A stretch of 64,000 bases of DNA. Source: Sambucus nigra. Lineage: Eukaryota; Streptophyta; Magnoliopsida; Dipsacales; Adoxaceae. The notes beneath the pieces were generated by a model. That model had not been told where the DNA came from. It saw nothing but the letters and a program-made list of their open reading frames with translations, and did no database searches. The DNA lies in NCBI GenBank assembly GCA_949130495.1, contig OX422210.1, positions 638,748,585 through 638,812,584 on the forward strand, in the 5' to 3' direction. This document shows positions 34,939 to 46,574 of the stretch, piece by piece. The translations under genes were made by a program, and so were the position numbers. The first letter of the stretch is position 1; every line of letters starts with the position of its first letter.

Positions 34939-35630
34939 TTACTTCCCGAACCATGTTACATCCCTCCTCGGGGTACTTACACCCACTCTAAATGGCTTAA
35001 CCCCAACACTACTCAACTTCTCTTCGCATAGGTGTAGCCCCTCAAAGTACACGACCCAATAATCCCAAACAACAAGGAAATGTTCCGAGACCACTCCAAG
35101 TCCAAGGAACATATCGTATGCTGGTCTCATCCAACGAGTATGCGAATTACTCACCCGGATACAAAAGGCCACTCACGGTGCCACACCGTAGAAAATGATC
35201 TGAATTATTGTATGAAAATTTCCATCCATACAAGCTACTGCCCCCGTCCATCTATTTAGCCTAAGGCGCACCTTTAAGGTATGCCTTTCGGCCTGACATT
35301 AACTTACTCTATTCATCCATCCACTTTAGGGTGGTAAGATATACACCATTTCCCTACGGTTCCCATTACTTCTTGCAAACTTTACCAAACCTTCGACACG
35401 AATATCTAGTCTCGGCCCACCACTATTTTTAGGCACTTCACACGGTTCTACCACCCCTCCATAAAGAGCGGGGCATACTCCTCCACATACAGTCCGTCCA
35501 TAAGGCCGGAAGAGAAACTATTTGGTCAAACGATCCATAACTTTCTCAAATAGGATCATGACCACTTTGGTACTGGCAATTCAAAGAAAACATCTATGAC
35601 TATACCCTTCTTCATTTCACCACTACTCTC
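34939..35630 (-). pseudogene. Gypsy-B integrase relic
   Basis: On the minus strand, degraded but ordered integrase landmarks are readable: GIVIDVFFELPVPK then VMDRLT (usual TMDF..LP and VDRLTK) near 35520-35620; SYHPKVDG, stop, IE, stop, VN near 35300-35345 (usual YHPQTDGQTERVN, with the catalytic Glu retained); and VGVSTPRRDVTWFGK near 34940-34985 (usual LKVSP.RGVTRFGK). Many stops and shifts; no functional product. Confidence 0.7.
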
Positions 35631-38600
35631 TTCACACGAGTCGGTGAAATGGTCAATCATAGACCGGAATGCTCTTGCTACAAAGTTTTCCTAGTCATGC
35701 TCATTTCATTTGGCTTTCCATGCCAACATAAATATCTCTGACGGGTTTCCTACTCGACGCATCTACTACCCCAATCGCATTCCTTTAGCAAATGAGAATA
35801 TCCAATTGATAGTCCTTTAAGAACTCCAAACACCAACTCTATTCTTCCCACGACATATTGCAATAACTTGTTGCTCGCGAGAAAGACTAACTTTCCTTCC
35901 CAGGAAGTAGTGCCTCCAATACTTTAAGGCGATCGCTACCGCAATGAATTCTAAATCAAAAGTGGAATAATACTTCCCACAAAATTTAAGTTTGTGAGAC
36001 GCATAAACGATGGGTCCATGCTCTAGTATTATTACTTCTCGTTCATGCCAGAGGCTTATTCCTTAAATCCACCCCCGAACGTAACCACATGGACTCGAGA
36101 GTAGAAATCAATCCATCCATCTGACTCCCCAAAAGTTAAGTTACCAATGTAACATTCTACCCAAGAGAGGCCTCATCTCCTTCGGCCTAAATTTCTAAAT
36201 CTCTCGAGATTCCATACTTCTCGTTTTTAGGGACCTACTCCCCCTTAGAGTTAACCCACGACCTATTGGTGGTCAACTCCCTATAGCCTTCCTAAATCAA
36301 CGTCCCATGCCTTAAAGACCTTACGTCTTAATAATCCTAAAATCGATCTATATACATCCTATTTAAGTCGTAGACGTATAATACTAAGTATATCCCTAGT
36401 GTCCAAGACATTTCTCAACTCTCGACATTCGCTCGGTTTCATGCATGGGACGTCTCGCCGAAGCGAAATCTAGACAAGGAACCCTTCTGTTACACTACTA
36501 CCTCGCATTGTCGGTCATCAAGATATAACGGTCTAAGACACATGATCGGGACTGGAAAAATTCTAACTCTCAACCCTACTAATAAGATTCTACTTCTATG
36601 AATTACCATAACAAATAATTAAAAATTCCAACTAATTGGACATTTACTTTCAGTAAAGTCTTACAAATATTTATCCCACAACATATATACATCTTTTTAA
36701 ATAGCCTTCTTATCAAGGCATAACCCGAAGTCTCAATTCGACTTCATATCTCAGTCTCCCTCACATCGATCAGAGGAGAGAACTATATATAGTGCTTTTA
36801 TCTCGCACTTTAGTAGCCCTTAATCACTCAACTACGTGATTCTCGGCTAAACCTTTCAACCCAACTCTTAATCAACAAAATAAAATGAAATAAAATAAAA
36901 GAAGAGAAAGAAAAGCATCTCTCCACTCCCAACGTCGTTGAGGTTCATGCGTGGAGCGTCCCGCAAAAGCGGAATCCAAACAAGGAACCCCTCATATGCA
37001 TTACTACTCAACCCTGTTGGTTGTGGAGATAAGTCATAACAATCACATACAATGCAAACAATCAACTAAACACTCAAACAAGATAACACAACAAGTAATG
37101 AAAATATCCTACCTACCTCAAGCGACCCCTATAAAGTCTCAACCTGTATCCAGGAGAGATATTATAGGACAACTAGTTCCATCCTGAAACTAGAAGTAAG
37201 ATAGCCTCGCAATTTTATTTGCTTGCAATCAGCCCGATCAAACCAAAATATCTTTACTAGTATAATATACATAATACAATTAACACATACTACACATATA
37301 TATTTAAAATATTACCACTCGCCTCATAACGAGTGAAGAAAATATAAAACTTCCCTACCACGGAAGTCATATAATTACCCTTTCAATAATAGCATCGATA
37401 CTACCACAAGCTCGATATACACACCCAAATCTAGAGTAAACATAATACTACTCTATCTTATCCTAAGGAATGCACCACCCACTACTAAGGTGTAATTCTC
37501 ACCAACATTCTTGTTAATCACCCCGGGCAATGCTAATGGTTCTCAAACACCGTACTCGAGTCTTATCCGAACTAAATTACTTCCATCAATGCCCCATCTA
37601 GGCATCTTATCTTTGCCCTTATTTTCCACTCAACAGAATCAAAACGAGTGGTTCTACACTCCACGTCACAATAGCCCGCGTAGTTCCTTTAACTTCCTCA
37701 ACAAAAGAGAACACGCTACCGGCCTCCCCTACCTTAGTTCAACGAATCCTCCCCGAGAAAATGGCGGATATCCACCAAGGGGGTTCATGAACACTGTTCC
37801 TTCAGAAGTGTTAACGACACTTATTTTGGAACCTATCATTCCACTGAAGGGCTCTTTCTCCCTTATACCTACCTTTTTTTTTTGTACGGCCTCCCTAATC
37901 ATACAACTCTTTATTCACCGTCGGCCTCTGACCAAACCTCGTGTGAACGTTTGAAAATACACCTTCTCATCATTCCAGTTATCCCAGAGAAACTCACGGT
38001 TGAAAACGTCCCTCGGGTTTCTCCATGGGAAAAACTTCCTGCACCCAGAAATATGGTGAGCACGTTCCCACCATTTTAACACCACTCCTATGGGTGAAGG
38101 ATTTTCCTCCATCCTTTTCATCTGGGCACTTCTATACCCCTCTCTAGGTCAAAACTCCTGGACCTTACACTTATACTAAATGAGGATGCATCTCCTCCCA
38201 CTTACCTCACATGTGGCCCTTATCTTGGGCTCTTCACAACTTCGATTTTACGTCGCTTGGAATCCCAAGCTTAGTACCACTCTCTACTTCTAGAGGTACA
38301 TGGAAAACTATATCTACTATAGTCATTAGTCGCAGTAGCAAGACAAGAAAGTGCTACAAAAAGGGAGCGACCTCCAAAGCGGTCCTCATCCCCGACCACA
38401 ACTTACAGTTCCTAGTAATTCCATTTCGCGACGCCTTCACAACAACCTTCCCTGGTGCCCTTCTTCAATCGACCTACAAATCTCACACGAATGCGCAACA
38501 GATTCTATAAGTTCTACCTCATGGCAGGAGAACGAGATCTCACTAAAGAAATCAACGATCTTAATCCTAAGGCTCTATATCCAATCAAAAGTAAAGCTGA

Positions 38601-38646
38601 AAGCGTAAAGCGTTCACACAGATTCCCAAGGACTCTAGAACCTGAT
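35631..38646 (-). other. Gypsy-B internal region, heavily decayed
   Basis: Expected to hold gag, protease and reverse transcriptase, but I could not read convincing motifs; open frames on the plus strand are antisense shadows. At 36411-36490 and 36918-36995 a segment is repeated about 500 bp apart (both with TTCATGC, GGGACGTCTCGC-like and CAAGGAACCC strings). A related segment occurs in the A2 element at 45665-45740. Confidence 0.6.
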
Positions 38647-38658
38647 GTTCTAATACCA
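38647..38658 (-). other. Gypsy-B primer-binding site (tRNA-iMet type)
   Basis: On the minus strand TGGTATTAGAAC, two bases from the LTR end, matches the initiator-Met tRNA complement TGGTATCAGAGC at 10 of 12 positions. Confidence 0.9.
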
Positions 38659-38660
38659 TC

Positions 38661-41466
38661 TGTGACAACCCGTGATCCGAAATAGGGGGTGGCCAGCCCG
38701 ATAATCCAATATAACAGGAATCATGGATGTAATCATTCTCAGCATCACAACAATATACAAAGTATACAGGATAACCACTCCATTTTCAGAAAAACGGGTT
38801 GTCAAAAATTTTGGTTTTAAAGTTAAAGAAAGAATTTAAACAACCCAATTTAAAAAGAAAGTGGAAACCCCACGAATATGATATTACAATAACGAAAATA
38901 AAATAATAAGAGGACCGAATATGCTGTCGGTTAACAGTCTCATACAATAATATTAAACAAGTTCAATAAATTACATAATACATTACATTAGACAATTACA
39001 AAAGCTTGGGCATCACGCCCGAGTAAAAGACCTGATCTTAACTAGGGTACAAGAAGGACGGCGTCAATTGTAATATGGCCCGTAATACCTGCAAAGCATC
39101 ACGGCTCGCCAAAAACACCGGGATAGGAAGTCAGATCAGGCGTCCTTGCGACAGAGCACCTGAGCGGATACAAGATGCATGCACAACAAGAAATAGGAAG
39201 GGGTCAGGGCCCGGTTTTATATAATTACCAGATAAAGAAAGAGTATGACAGTTATGAATGGTAAATCAGGACTAAATAGGAATATCAATCTACCTACACA
39301 ATTTAAAGCATAAGCTAAGACAATTTTAATTAATCATGAATCTAATTCAATTATGCAGGAGAATAAGAATAATTAACATTAATTTAAACGCTTTCATCAA
39401 AACATTATTCCATTTTATAGTTCCATTCCTTAACAGGAAAATATCATCAAACTTTTAAGCTCTTTATGGCTTTTACCTCAATCATTTGCTCTTTATGGCA
39501 TCCCATTCCTCATCGGGAATATTATCATCAATAAATGGTATTTGTGGCATTTCATTGTGCTCTTTATGGCACTTCATCATGCTCTTTATGGAATATCTCA
39601 ATACATCAAGTCCCACTTGATTATGAATTGTTATATTTATATACATATAACGATTCTAAGACCGCCCCTCCGAGTTTTCCCACTGGGCGCGCCCCTAAAT
39701 AACCATCATCTTCCAGGTGCCTATCAAACAAGGCAGCCTGGGCACCTATCGCAACGTTGGGAAGCGGCCATATGCCTGCGGGAGAGTTAAGACCACACCC
39801 GAAATCTTCTCACCAGCGCAGAAAACATAACATATCGCTCATATGGCCTAGGACTATATCCATTTTGCATTCACTAGCCAGGGGGTTTCACCTCGCGCGC
39901 GAACTTCCCTTGTGATGGCATTTAGAGAGGTGTGTTTAAGTAAATTATTATTTACCAAATTCATTATGAAGTAAATTAGCGTTTACTATAATTATTACCA
40001 TTTTCATTTCATTTTCATTCACCACTATTTATATGTATGTTTCATTTTTATCCAAAACCATAATCCTTTACCTTTTTGTAAGTAATTCACCTTTTTATCC
40101 GGAGCCATACGATAATTTATATCGTCATGATAACCTCAAAGAATAAGTGAACTCCCAATTTAATTCACCCAACACCCTTTTGTGGGGTTATACTATTAAC
40201 CATCAAAGTCGACATAGCTCAATTGAGCTTCTAAAGTCTCCCAAACATACTACTACTACTCCCAGTTTCATAATAATTACTAGAAGAAAAGAATTCCCTA
40301 ACATCAATTGGCATATCCCCGAAAAAGTCCCCACATAACGCATTTCTAATCTAGGACATTTACCCAACTCAACTGGGACTCTAGGACTCTAAGTTTACTT
40401 CATACAAGAAGGTCCCTAAGTACTAAGCCTAAAGAAAAAGGATTGAAATTAAGTTATAAAACTAACTCAAAAATAGCAGGAAAACGAATCGATTCTCCCA
40501 AAAAGCGAATTGGGTCGGACTAAGAAACCTTGGATTCTGTAGCCTACCAACTCGATTCGGCTGGGACCCGAATCGATTCGGTCCAAGCAGACCTGGAAAC
40601 TGACCCTATGCGAATTGATTCGCCCCTGCGAATTTGCCAAGAATGGCTTACTGGTTATAAACCCTAATTTTTCCCTAAAACCAATTCCTACTCCATTTTT
40701 ACACACATTCATCAACATGAATCTACCCCAAATCATTCTACATGATTATTAACCACTAATATCCATAATTTCATCAACATAAACCATTATTAGGGCTAGA
40801 TTACCACAAAATCCATTTTCTATCCATAAATGCAAATACACAACTATCACACAATTTACTCATCTTAAATCATATATTAGCAAGTAGAAAACTTGCCTTA
40901 AGGTTGAAATCCCATATTTCTTTATGGTAGATGCAAATCCAAACTTCACTCTCCAATTTCTCTCATTTCTCCTCTTTTCTCTTCTTCTCTCTAAGTTTGG
41001 TAACACACAAATGAGATTTGAAACAAGGGGCAAGACTTAAAATCGTGGCTTAAGTCTAAAGTCCCCAACTGAAATGGTTAATACCACATTAAAATGAATC
41101 CCAAATACGCATTTAAGTTAAAACCGGTCAAAAGTCCCCGGAACCTAAAAATACAATATGGCACTTATTTTGACTGTCTCGCACGTTCCGGGACTAACTA
41201 CACCCTTTAAACTGGAATCCGACAATTTTATAAATTATTTCAAGTTCCGATTTCATTTAAACCATAATGTCATTTAAAATGCATGACACTATAAAACATG
41301 CAACCTGATGATATTTACTTTCACATACAGTGAATATGCATCGATCCAGTAAATATTAACTTTTAACTCCTAAAATTAATATTTACTCCAGTTCCAATAT
41401 TTTATATAATTATCTGATGCGGTAAATTAATATAAAATTAGCCTCCAAAAAGCGAGGGTTGTTACA
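38661..41466 (-). repeat. Gypsy-B 5' LTR (right copy)
   Basis: 2,806 bp, direct repeat of the left LTR. It contains an extra segment of about 70 bp near 39920-39990 (TTTAGAGAGGTGTGTTTAAG start). The palindrome cluster (40485-40630) is reduced relative to the other LTR. Confidence 0.95.
40485..40630. repeat. Palindrome cluster, Gypsy-B 5' LTR (reduced)
   Basis: CGAATCGATTC at 40485, CCGAATCGATTCGG near 40569 and a degenerate GCGAATTGATTCG near 40610. The 33-base hairpin pair seen in the other LTR is missing; about 21 bases have been lost here or gained there since insertion. Confidence 0.9.
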
Positions 41467-41471
41467 CCTCA
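41467..41471. repeat. Gypsy-B target site duplication, right copy
   Basis: CCTCA, identical to 31896-31900. Confidence 0.9.
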
Positions 41472-41737
41472 ACCACTTTCCCTATGTCTTTATTAGAGAG
41501 AAGGGTTTATGCGACCTCATCCAAAATAACGAACACGTGAGCGATGAGCCGTTTGTTTGTGCTTTTCAAAAGGTCAAGAAAGTGTTTTACTCGGCGTATA
41601 TCAACAACAAGCCATGGTCAATCGTCTTATATGCGCCAAATCGTCTAAACAGTTGTGTGGATTACTTGGTCGCTCCTACCAAATATCAATCCATTTTTTA
41701 TGATAACCCAAATTTGAAACAATTTTTAGATTTGTAA
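41472..41737 (+). pseudogene. CACTA TnpD-type protein, C-terminal DUF4216 region (truncated)
   Basis: The frame reads HFPYVFIREKG, then DEPFVCAFQKVKKVFYSAY and NKPWSIVLYAPNR, close to the DUF4216 signature PFVLASQA.QVFY...W.VV found at the end of CACTA transposase genes. It ends at a stop at 41735. The N-terminal transposase domains are gone; Gypsy-B inserted here, and the frame would continue leftwards before 31896. Confidence 0.75.
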
Positions 41738-42037
41738 TAAGTATTCCAATTATCGGACATCAGTTTAATGCTTTTAATTCATTTGTACTTAATCAGTTTA
41801 TTGCATGTAATATTTAGATTTAATTCTTAAGCATTAATTCAAAGTCCATGTCAAGTGGGTATATTATCATAGTGTTTTATTATTATCGGACATCAGTTTA
41901 ATGCTTTTAATTCACTTGTACTTGATCAGTTTAGTGCATTAATTCAAAGTTGTCACTGTTTTGATATGATATGGTTAGTGCTTTTTATTCTTGTAATTCA
42001 TTTGTATTTGTACTAATCACAATAATTTTTAAAGAAA

Positions 42038-43547
42038 ATGTCTTCTTCAGGGCTTGGCGGCAGCGGAGGCAACGAGGGCTCCTCGGCCCCTAGGCTCCCA
42101 AAGTAGCGAAAACTAGGATCGGACGTTGAGAACAAGACGGGATTATTGGCTAGATCCCTCGAGTTGTTGAAGACAATTATCGGCCAGAGATACACTAGTT
42201 GGAGGGGGGTACCAAATAAGCTCAAGTTGGCTATTTGGGCGGCACTACAGGTAACGTATTTATATTTATATTTATATTTATATTTATATTTATATTTATA
42301 TTTATATTTATATTTATATTTATATTTATATTTATTAGCAACTAACACTTACTTTCTTTTTGTTTTGTATTTGTTTGACAGGAACAATTCGGCCTGTTCC
42401 CACAACTCCGCGATTCCGTGTTGGAAAAGTTGAGGGAACAGCATAAAATGTGGAAGAAGAATTTACAACCCGGTACATTGGAAATATCCGAGACTCCATT
42501 CTTAGACTGCGTGATACCGTCCCGACGAAGGAGCTGATCGCATTGTCACAATGGAAAAAGTTTATCGACAATGATATCGAAGAGCGACAATTGGCATCTT
42601 GCTAATCAGGGAGGGAAAATCGGGCGAAAAAGTCAGACGTGCACTATTCTGAGCGAACGTCTTACGCCGAAGTGGAGCACAATATGGTACGTTTTCATTT
42701 TTCTATAATTATAGTTTTATGTTATTCTGCATGATTTTATTTTGCGTTACTTACTAATTTTGCATTATTTTATTTCAGGAGACGGGGAGTGGCTCTAGGG
42801 TGGGCCATATAGGCTCGATGCCTTTGTGGTAATCCGGACGAAGAAGGGCAAAGACAAGGAGGTGTCCTCGAGCGTCGCGGCCATAATTATAAGTTATAAA
42901 TGTTTAATTTTTGTTAATTACGTTATAATTTTTATATTTAATTAATAAACTAATCATGTGCTTTTTGTCATTTCAGGCAAAGCTTAAGGAAGTGCATGAG
43001 TCACAGTCTGATGCCGACATGGCATCTTTGGCTACGGATGCACTCAGCCAAGTGCTCGACGCTTATCGTAAGGGGAGGACTAGGGGTGAGCTCACAGGTG
43101 GGGAAGTCTAGGATCATCGAAATGGATACGAGCAACGTCGGATTGGCTCGTCAGGTGGACACGCATGACGAGAAGATATCAAGGTTGAAGGCGACGATCC
43201 TAGATATGTACGCCTTCCTGAAGCGTAAGTTGGGCAAGGGGAAGGAGAAGACGGTGGAGGTGAACGAGGATGAGGACGTGGACGTCACTGCTTTATCGTC
43301 GATACGCGCGGAGTCACCGCTATATGATCCAGTTCCCATCTTAGCTCCCTTCGAACAGCCTATGTCAACAATCGATTGGCCGAGTGTGTTTTTACTCGAC
43401 ATATATGATGGCCAGTCAATAGCGAGGGGGTTGAGGAACTCGAGAACCCTCACGGGTGTGTCAGTTCATAGACGTCTCCTTCAAGACATTGAGGCCAAGG
43501 TGCTCGCCACATATGTGATACCCAAAAAGGAGAACTTCGCATTATAG
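42038..43547 (+). pseudogene. CACTA second gene (Transposase_24/TnpA-like), four exons, inactivated
   Basis: The ATG at 42038 opens a Gly/Ser-rich start. Introns with good signals: 42251-42381 (CAG|GTAACG to GACAG), 42687-42778 (ATG|GTACG to TTTCAG), and a third ending at 42976. Exon 4 (42977-43547) encodes DALSQVLDAYRKGRTRG, the Transposase_24-like motif, then a coiled-coil-like LTRQVDTHDEKISRLKATI and an acidic tail. TAG at 42104 in exon 1 and further shifts in exons 2-4 inactivate it. Intron 1 is mostly a hexanucleotide microsatellite. In the En/Spm family this gene supplies the protein that binds the subterminal repeats; that role is inferred. Confidence 0.65.
42258..42336. repeat. (TTTATA)n hexanucleotide microsatellite
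   Basis: About 13 units of TATTTA/TTTATA inside the first intron of the CACTA second gene. Confidence 0.98.
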
Positions 43548-43912
43548 TTGCGCGAACAATGCGGCGTTATGCTTATTGAGGATGTCTCAATGCGTATATT
43601 ATTTGTCCTTCCTTTCTTCGACCTACTGATGACTCTATGCATTGACATTATTTGTATCTATTTTATTTGGATACTTGGATTATATTTGTATTCGTTTTGA
43701 TTTGTTACATTTTAGTTTGGATATGGATTGTTTCTATTTTATTTGGATATGGAATTATATATGCAATGATTTGGTGCATTCTTTCTATTTTATTTGGATA
43801 TATGTTAGTTGAACAGGTATAATTTTTCTATAACAGGTACAAATATACTGTCGAGCAGTGGCAGTAGCCACACTTCCTAACATATTTTTTTTTAATTTTG
43901 TCCAGAATTGTC

Positions 43913-44197
43913 ATGGTCATTAACCGTGACAAGTCTGGGGTGATAACTTTTTTTATCACGGACTTGTCACGGTCATTGATCGTGATAAAATTTTTAGACT
44001 TGTCACGATCAAAGACCGTAACAAAACTTGTCACAATCAAAGACTGTGACAGGACCGTCACAAGTCTAATGAACTTGTCACGGTCAATAATCGTGATAAA
44101 TTCGTGCTAAAAAAAGTTATCACCCCCAGACTTATCACGGTCAATGACCGTGACAAATTTAACTTGTCACGATCAATAACCGTGATAATCCGACAAT
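43913..44197. promoter_or_regulatory. CACTA subterminal repeats (probable transposase-binding sites)
   Basis: About ten copies of a motif near TTGTCACGGTCAATGACC and its complement GGTCATTGACCGTGACAA, some as back-to-back inverted pairs, close to the CACTA right end. This is the classical arrangement for TnpA-type binding. Confidence 0.8.
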
Positions 44198-44209
44198 TTT
44201 GGTGTAGTG
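44190..44209 (-). repeat. CACTA terminal inverted repeat, right end
   Basis: The minus strand reads CACTACACCAAAATTGTCGG, diagnostic of the superfamily. AAT (44210-44212) would be the 3-bp target copy. Confidence 0.93.
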
Positions 44210-44630
44210 AATCATGGTCTTAGTGTCTTGAATCAACTCTGGCACGAGTATCTTATTGTTCCCCCACCTCTAGCCAATAAGTAGGAGAACGACAAGGCCC
44301 ACCGGACAGTGCCTCAAATGGAACCATGCTAATAGTGAATTGATATGAGTTATTGTACACAAACTTCACCAGTGGAAAATACTTCTCCCAACCACCCCTA
44401 AAATCAAAGATACACATCCGCAACATATCCTCCAGCATCTGATTCGTCCCCTATGTCTGCCCATCTGTCTACGGGTGATAGACCATACTCAATCGTAACT
44501 CTGTGCCAATGATCTCCTAGGAACTCTGTCAAAAGTGAGACACGAAGGTTTCATCCCTATCGGATACAATATTCAGTTTCACCCCATGAAATCTTATTAT
44601 CGTAGTTATGTCATTTTGTTGTTCCCGTTA
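44210..44630 (-). pseudogene. Family A2 integrase fragment
   Basis: The minus strand, from about 44620 down: HGVKLNIVSDRD with the second catalytic Asp, ETFVSHF, stop, QSS; GTELRLSMVYHP, stop, TDGQT, stop, GTNQMLEDMLR; WEKYFPLVKFVYNNSYQFTI; FEALSGGPCRSP; VGE; and VPELIQDTK up to the CACTA boundary. The catalytic Glu (usual GQTER) is a stop codon, a conserved Trp is also a stop, and the C-terminal domain is missing. Clearly Gypsy; the YNNSYQ and GRRCRSP-like phrases fit Tekay/Del chromoviruses. Confidence 0.9.
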
Positions 44631-46532
44631 TATCTCTACTAACGGTATCCTTCAGTCCTACGGTCTTCCCCTACCGTCCCATCTAGTGATTAATTCACTT
44701 TAGTCATCACATATCAAAATACTTCATCACTAAATCTACCAATTCACCTTGGTGTCTACACTACACTTTGAGATTTCATTCCCTTTTTATCTCTATTATG
44801 AGCCTCTATACTCACGGCTAACATATTTTCGCTATTGGGAAAAACTCCAATATCCCCATGTGTCAACTCCCTTAATCATTTGCTCTTATTACATATATAG
44901 TTTGACATCTTTCTAAAGTTTGGAACATTTCGCCATTCTTTGTACCCCTTCATTATTGGTACTCTTTAGTCCGACTGTCTATACTCCACCATTCAAACTA
45001 GTGATCATTCTGTTCATGGAAGATATTTGCAACCATGCTCTACTATTCACATAAAACCTTTACGTCTTCAGTTGGTTCTGATGTAACTCTCATTATATTA
45101 CTATTCTGGACAAAGTAGCTCTTGTTTATCCCCGAAAATCTAAAATGTACATTCTGTGTACTTTTCAACATTATAATCACTTCTTTTCGTCCATTCTTCA
45201 GTTCCTAGGGACTCGCCTCGCTCTCAATGCCACTACATTATCTTTGCCTCATTTTACTTCAGTTTTTAATTTTCTCATGCGTCTACGTTTATTTGATAAA
45301 TCTCCATGTTTACTCCTATTGAGTGATACTATAAATCTCAACTAATTAGGGTGCCATGCACCCTATGTCCCATGCATTGCTGCACAATTCCACTGAACGT
45401 AATAGACTTGCGTTAAATTAATTTTTACATACTTAACATGACCATACAGCAAGGTTATACTCGATTACCCTACTAATCGCAGCTTAATTATTATCTAGGT
45501 TTCCTCACCGATATATTCGTGATGTAAACATCCTACACTAGTCTTCACACCCATATTATTCAACTCCACCGGCCTTAAATGGTAATATAACTATCACCTC
45601 TCAATTATAATCACATATACGTGCAATAACTAGAGTAGTAAACTCATATACTAAAAATTAAATTCCCCTCAACTCCCAATGTTCGCTAGTTTCGTGTGTG
45701 GAATGTCTCGCAAAGAGAAATCCAAACAAGAAACCACCCCGATACACTACTATCTAACATTGTCGGTCATTAAGATACGTTAAGTCCTCAGTCCATTGCA
45801 CGTATCCTCAAATCCTTGACTCTTGACATAATAGTATACTCGTCCACTTTTATATTACAAAAGCCAACATATATCACGGCGCTCTTACTATCACTAGTTT
45901 CTTAGCGCAAATAAATCACGAGTTATATCTCTCCACTTGATAAAAGCCAATATACCCTAAATCATATCAGTATACGTCCCTACTCACCAAGATCAACTAT
46001 AACAGACAACATACTCACCGAAGTCGATGATACAATACAATTTATATATATAGGCTCAACCCTCTTTCAGGTGATACCTTGCAATAATAATATACATTAC
46101 CCCAAAATAACGATTATGATAGTATTATCACACAATTTACCGTTCAAACCCTCGCTATCCAGTCATTACACGACATAATAAAAAATATGTTCTCCTCTCA
46201 TAACACTCAAAGTAGTAAAAATCGTTACAAAAAGACCCACTACCCAATGGGTATCATATTCATAATAAGGTTGATACCGCCAGTGCACCCACTAAACCTG
46301 ACTCACACTCGAGTTTTTAGTGTTACCAATCATATATTGTGATGCACCCATATCACCTAATCCTAATCCCATTCTAATAGGGATAAAACAAAGATTCCAT
46401 CTCCTTTTGTAATCTACCTCACCTGGTCAATGGGTCCCTGAGCATCACTCTTGTACCTGAATGACCCGTGAGTTACTGCAATGGTTTTATATTCAGGATC
46501 TCATCCTGTAATCTGCCCCTGCCACGCTTCGA
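44631..46532 (-). other. A2 internal region, decayed pol
   Basis: Should hold reverse transcriptase and RNase H on the minus strand. I could not confirm their motifs. The segment 45665-45740 (AACTCCCAATGTTCGCTAG, TCTCGCAAAGAGAAATCCAA) has counterparts in Gypsy-B at 36411 and 36918. Confidence 0.55.
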
Positions 46533-46574
46533 GTAATCCTTCTTGATGTGGTTCGTCCCTCCACGACTGTAATA
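46533..46574 (-). pseudogene. A2 Gag zinc knuckle relic with all three Cys replaced
   Basis: The minus strand reads YYSRGGTNHIKKDY. The spacing is exactly that of a retroviral-type C-x2-C-x4-H-x4-C knuckle, but the three Cys positions are Tyr, Arg and Tyr; only the His remains. It marks the Gag C-terminus of the element and shows the degree of decay. Confidence 0.65.

Larger units (their letters stand above)
31901..41466 (-). mobile_element. Gypsy-B LTR retrotransposon, structurally complete, coding region decayed
   Basis: Two direct LTRs (31901-34669 and 38661-41466), a 5-bp duplication CCTCA on both sides, a primer-binding site next to the right LTR and a polypurine tract next to the left LTR show a 9.57 kb element on the minus strand. 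LTR ends are TGTAACA...TGTCACA. The internal part is only about 4.0 kb and holds pol relics without any long open frame, so it is non-autonomous now. The tRNA-iMet-type primer site and LTR style fit Tekay/Del-like chromoviruses; the lineage is inferred. Confidence 0.95.
41472..44209 (+). mobile_element. CACTA (En/Spm) transposon, 3' part, interrupted by Gypsy-B
   Basis: Contains the end of a TnpD-type gene (DUF4216), a second spliced gene like plant Transposase_24, and a right terminus whose minus-strand reading is CACTACACCAAAATTGTCGG. The last 300 bases are dense subterminal repeats. The left part should lie beyond the Gypsy-B insertion, left of 31896, but no CACTACACC end was found in 30466-31900, so the 5' side is truncated. 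The right end lies inside the integrase of element A2. Confidence 0.88.

Noticed and set aside
37511..38685. Several plus-strand open frames of 65-147 codons
   Set aside because: They are antisense to the decayed internal region of Gypsy-B, overlap each other in different frames and show no domain.
43998..44160. GTCACGGTCA repeats as part of the palindrome-module phenomenon
   Set aside because: They belong to the CACTA subterminal region, a well-known binding-site arrangement, and are not in an LTR.
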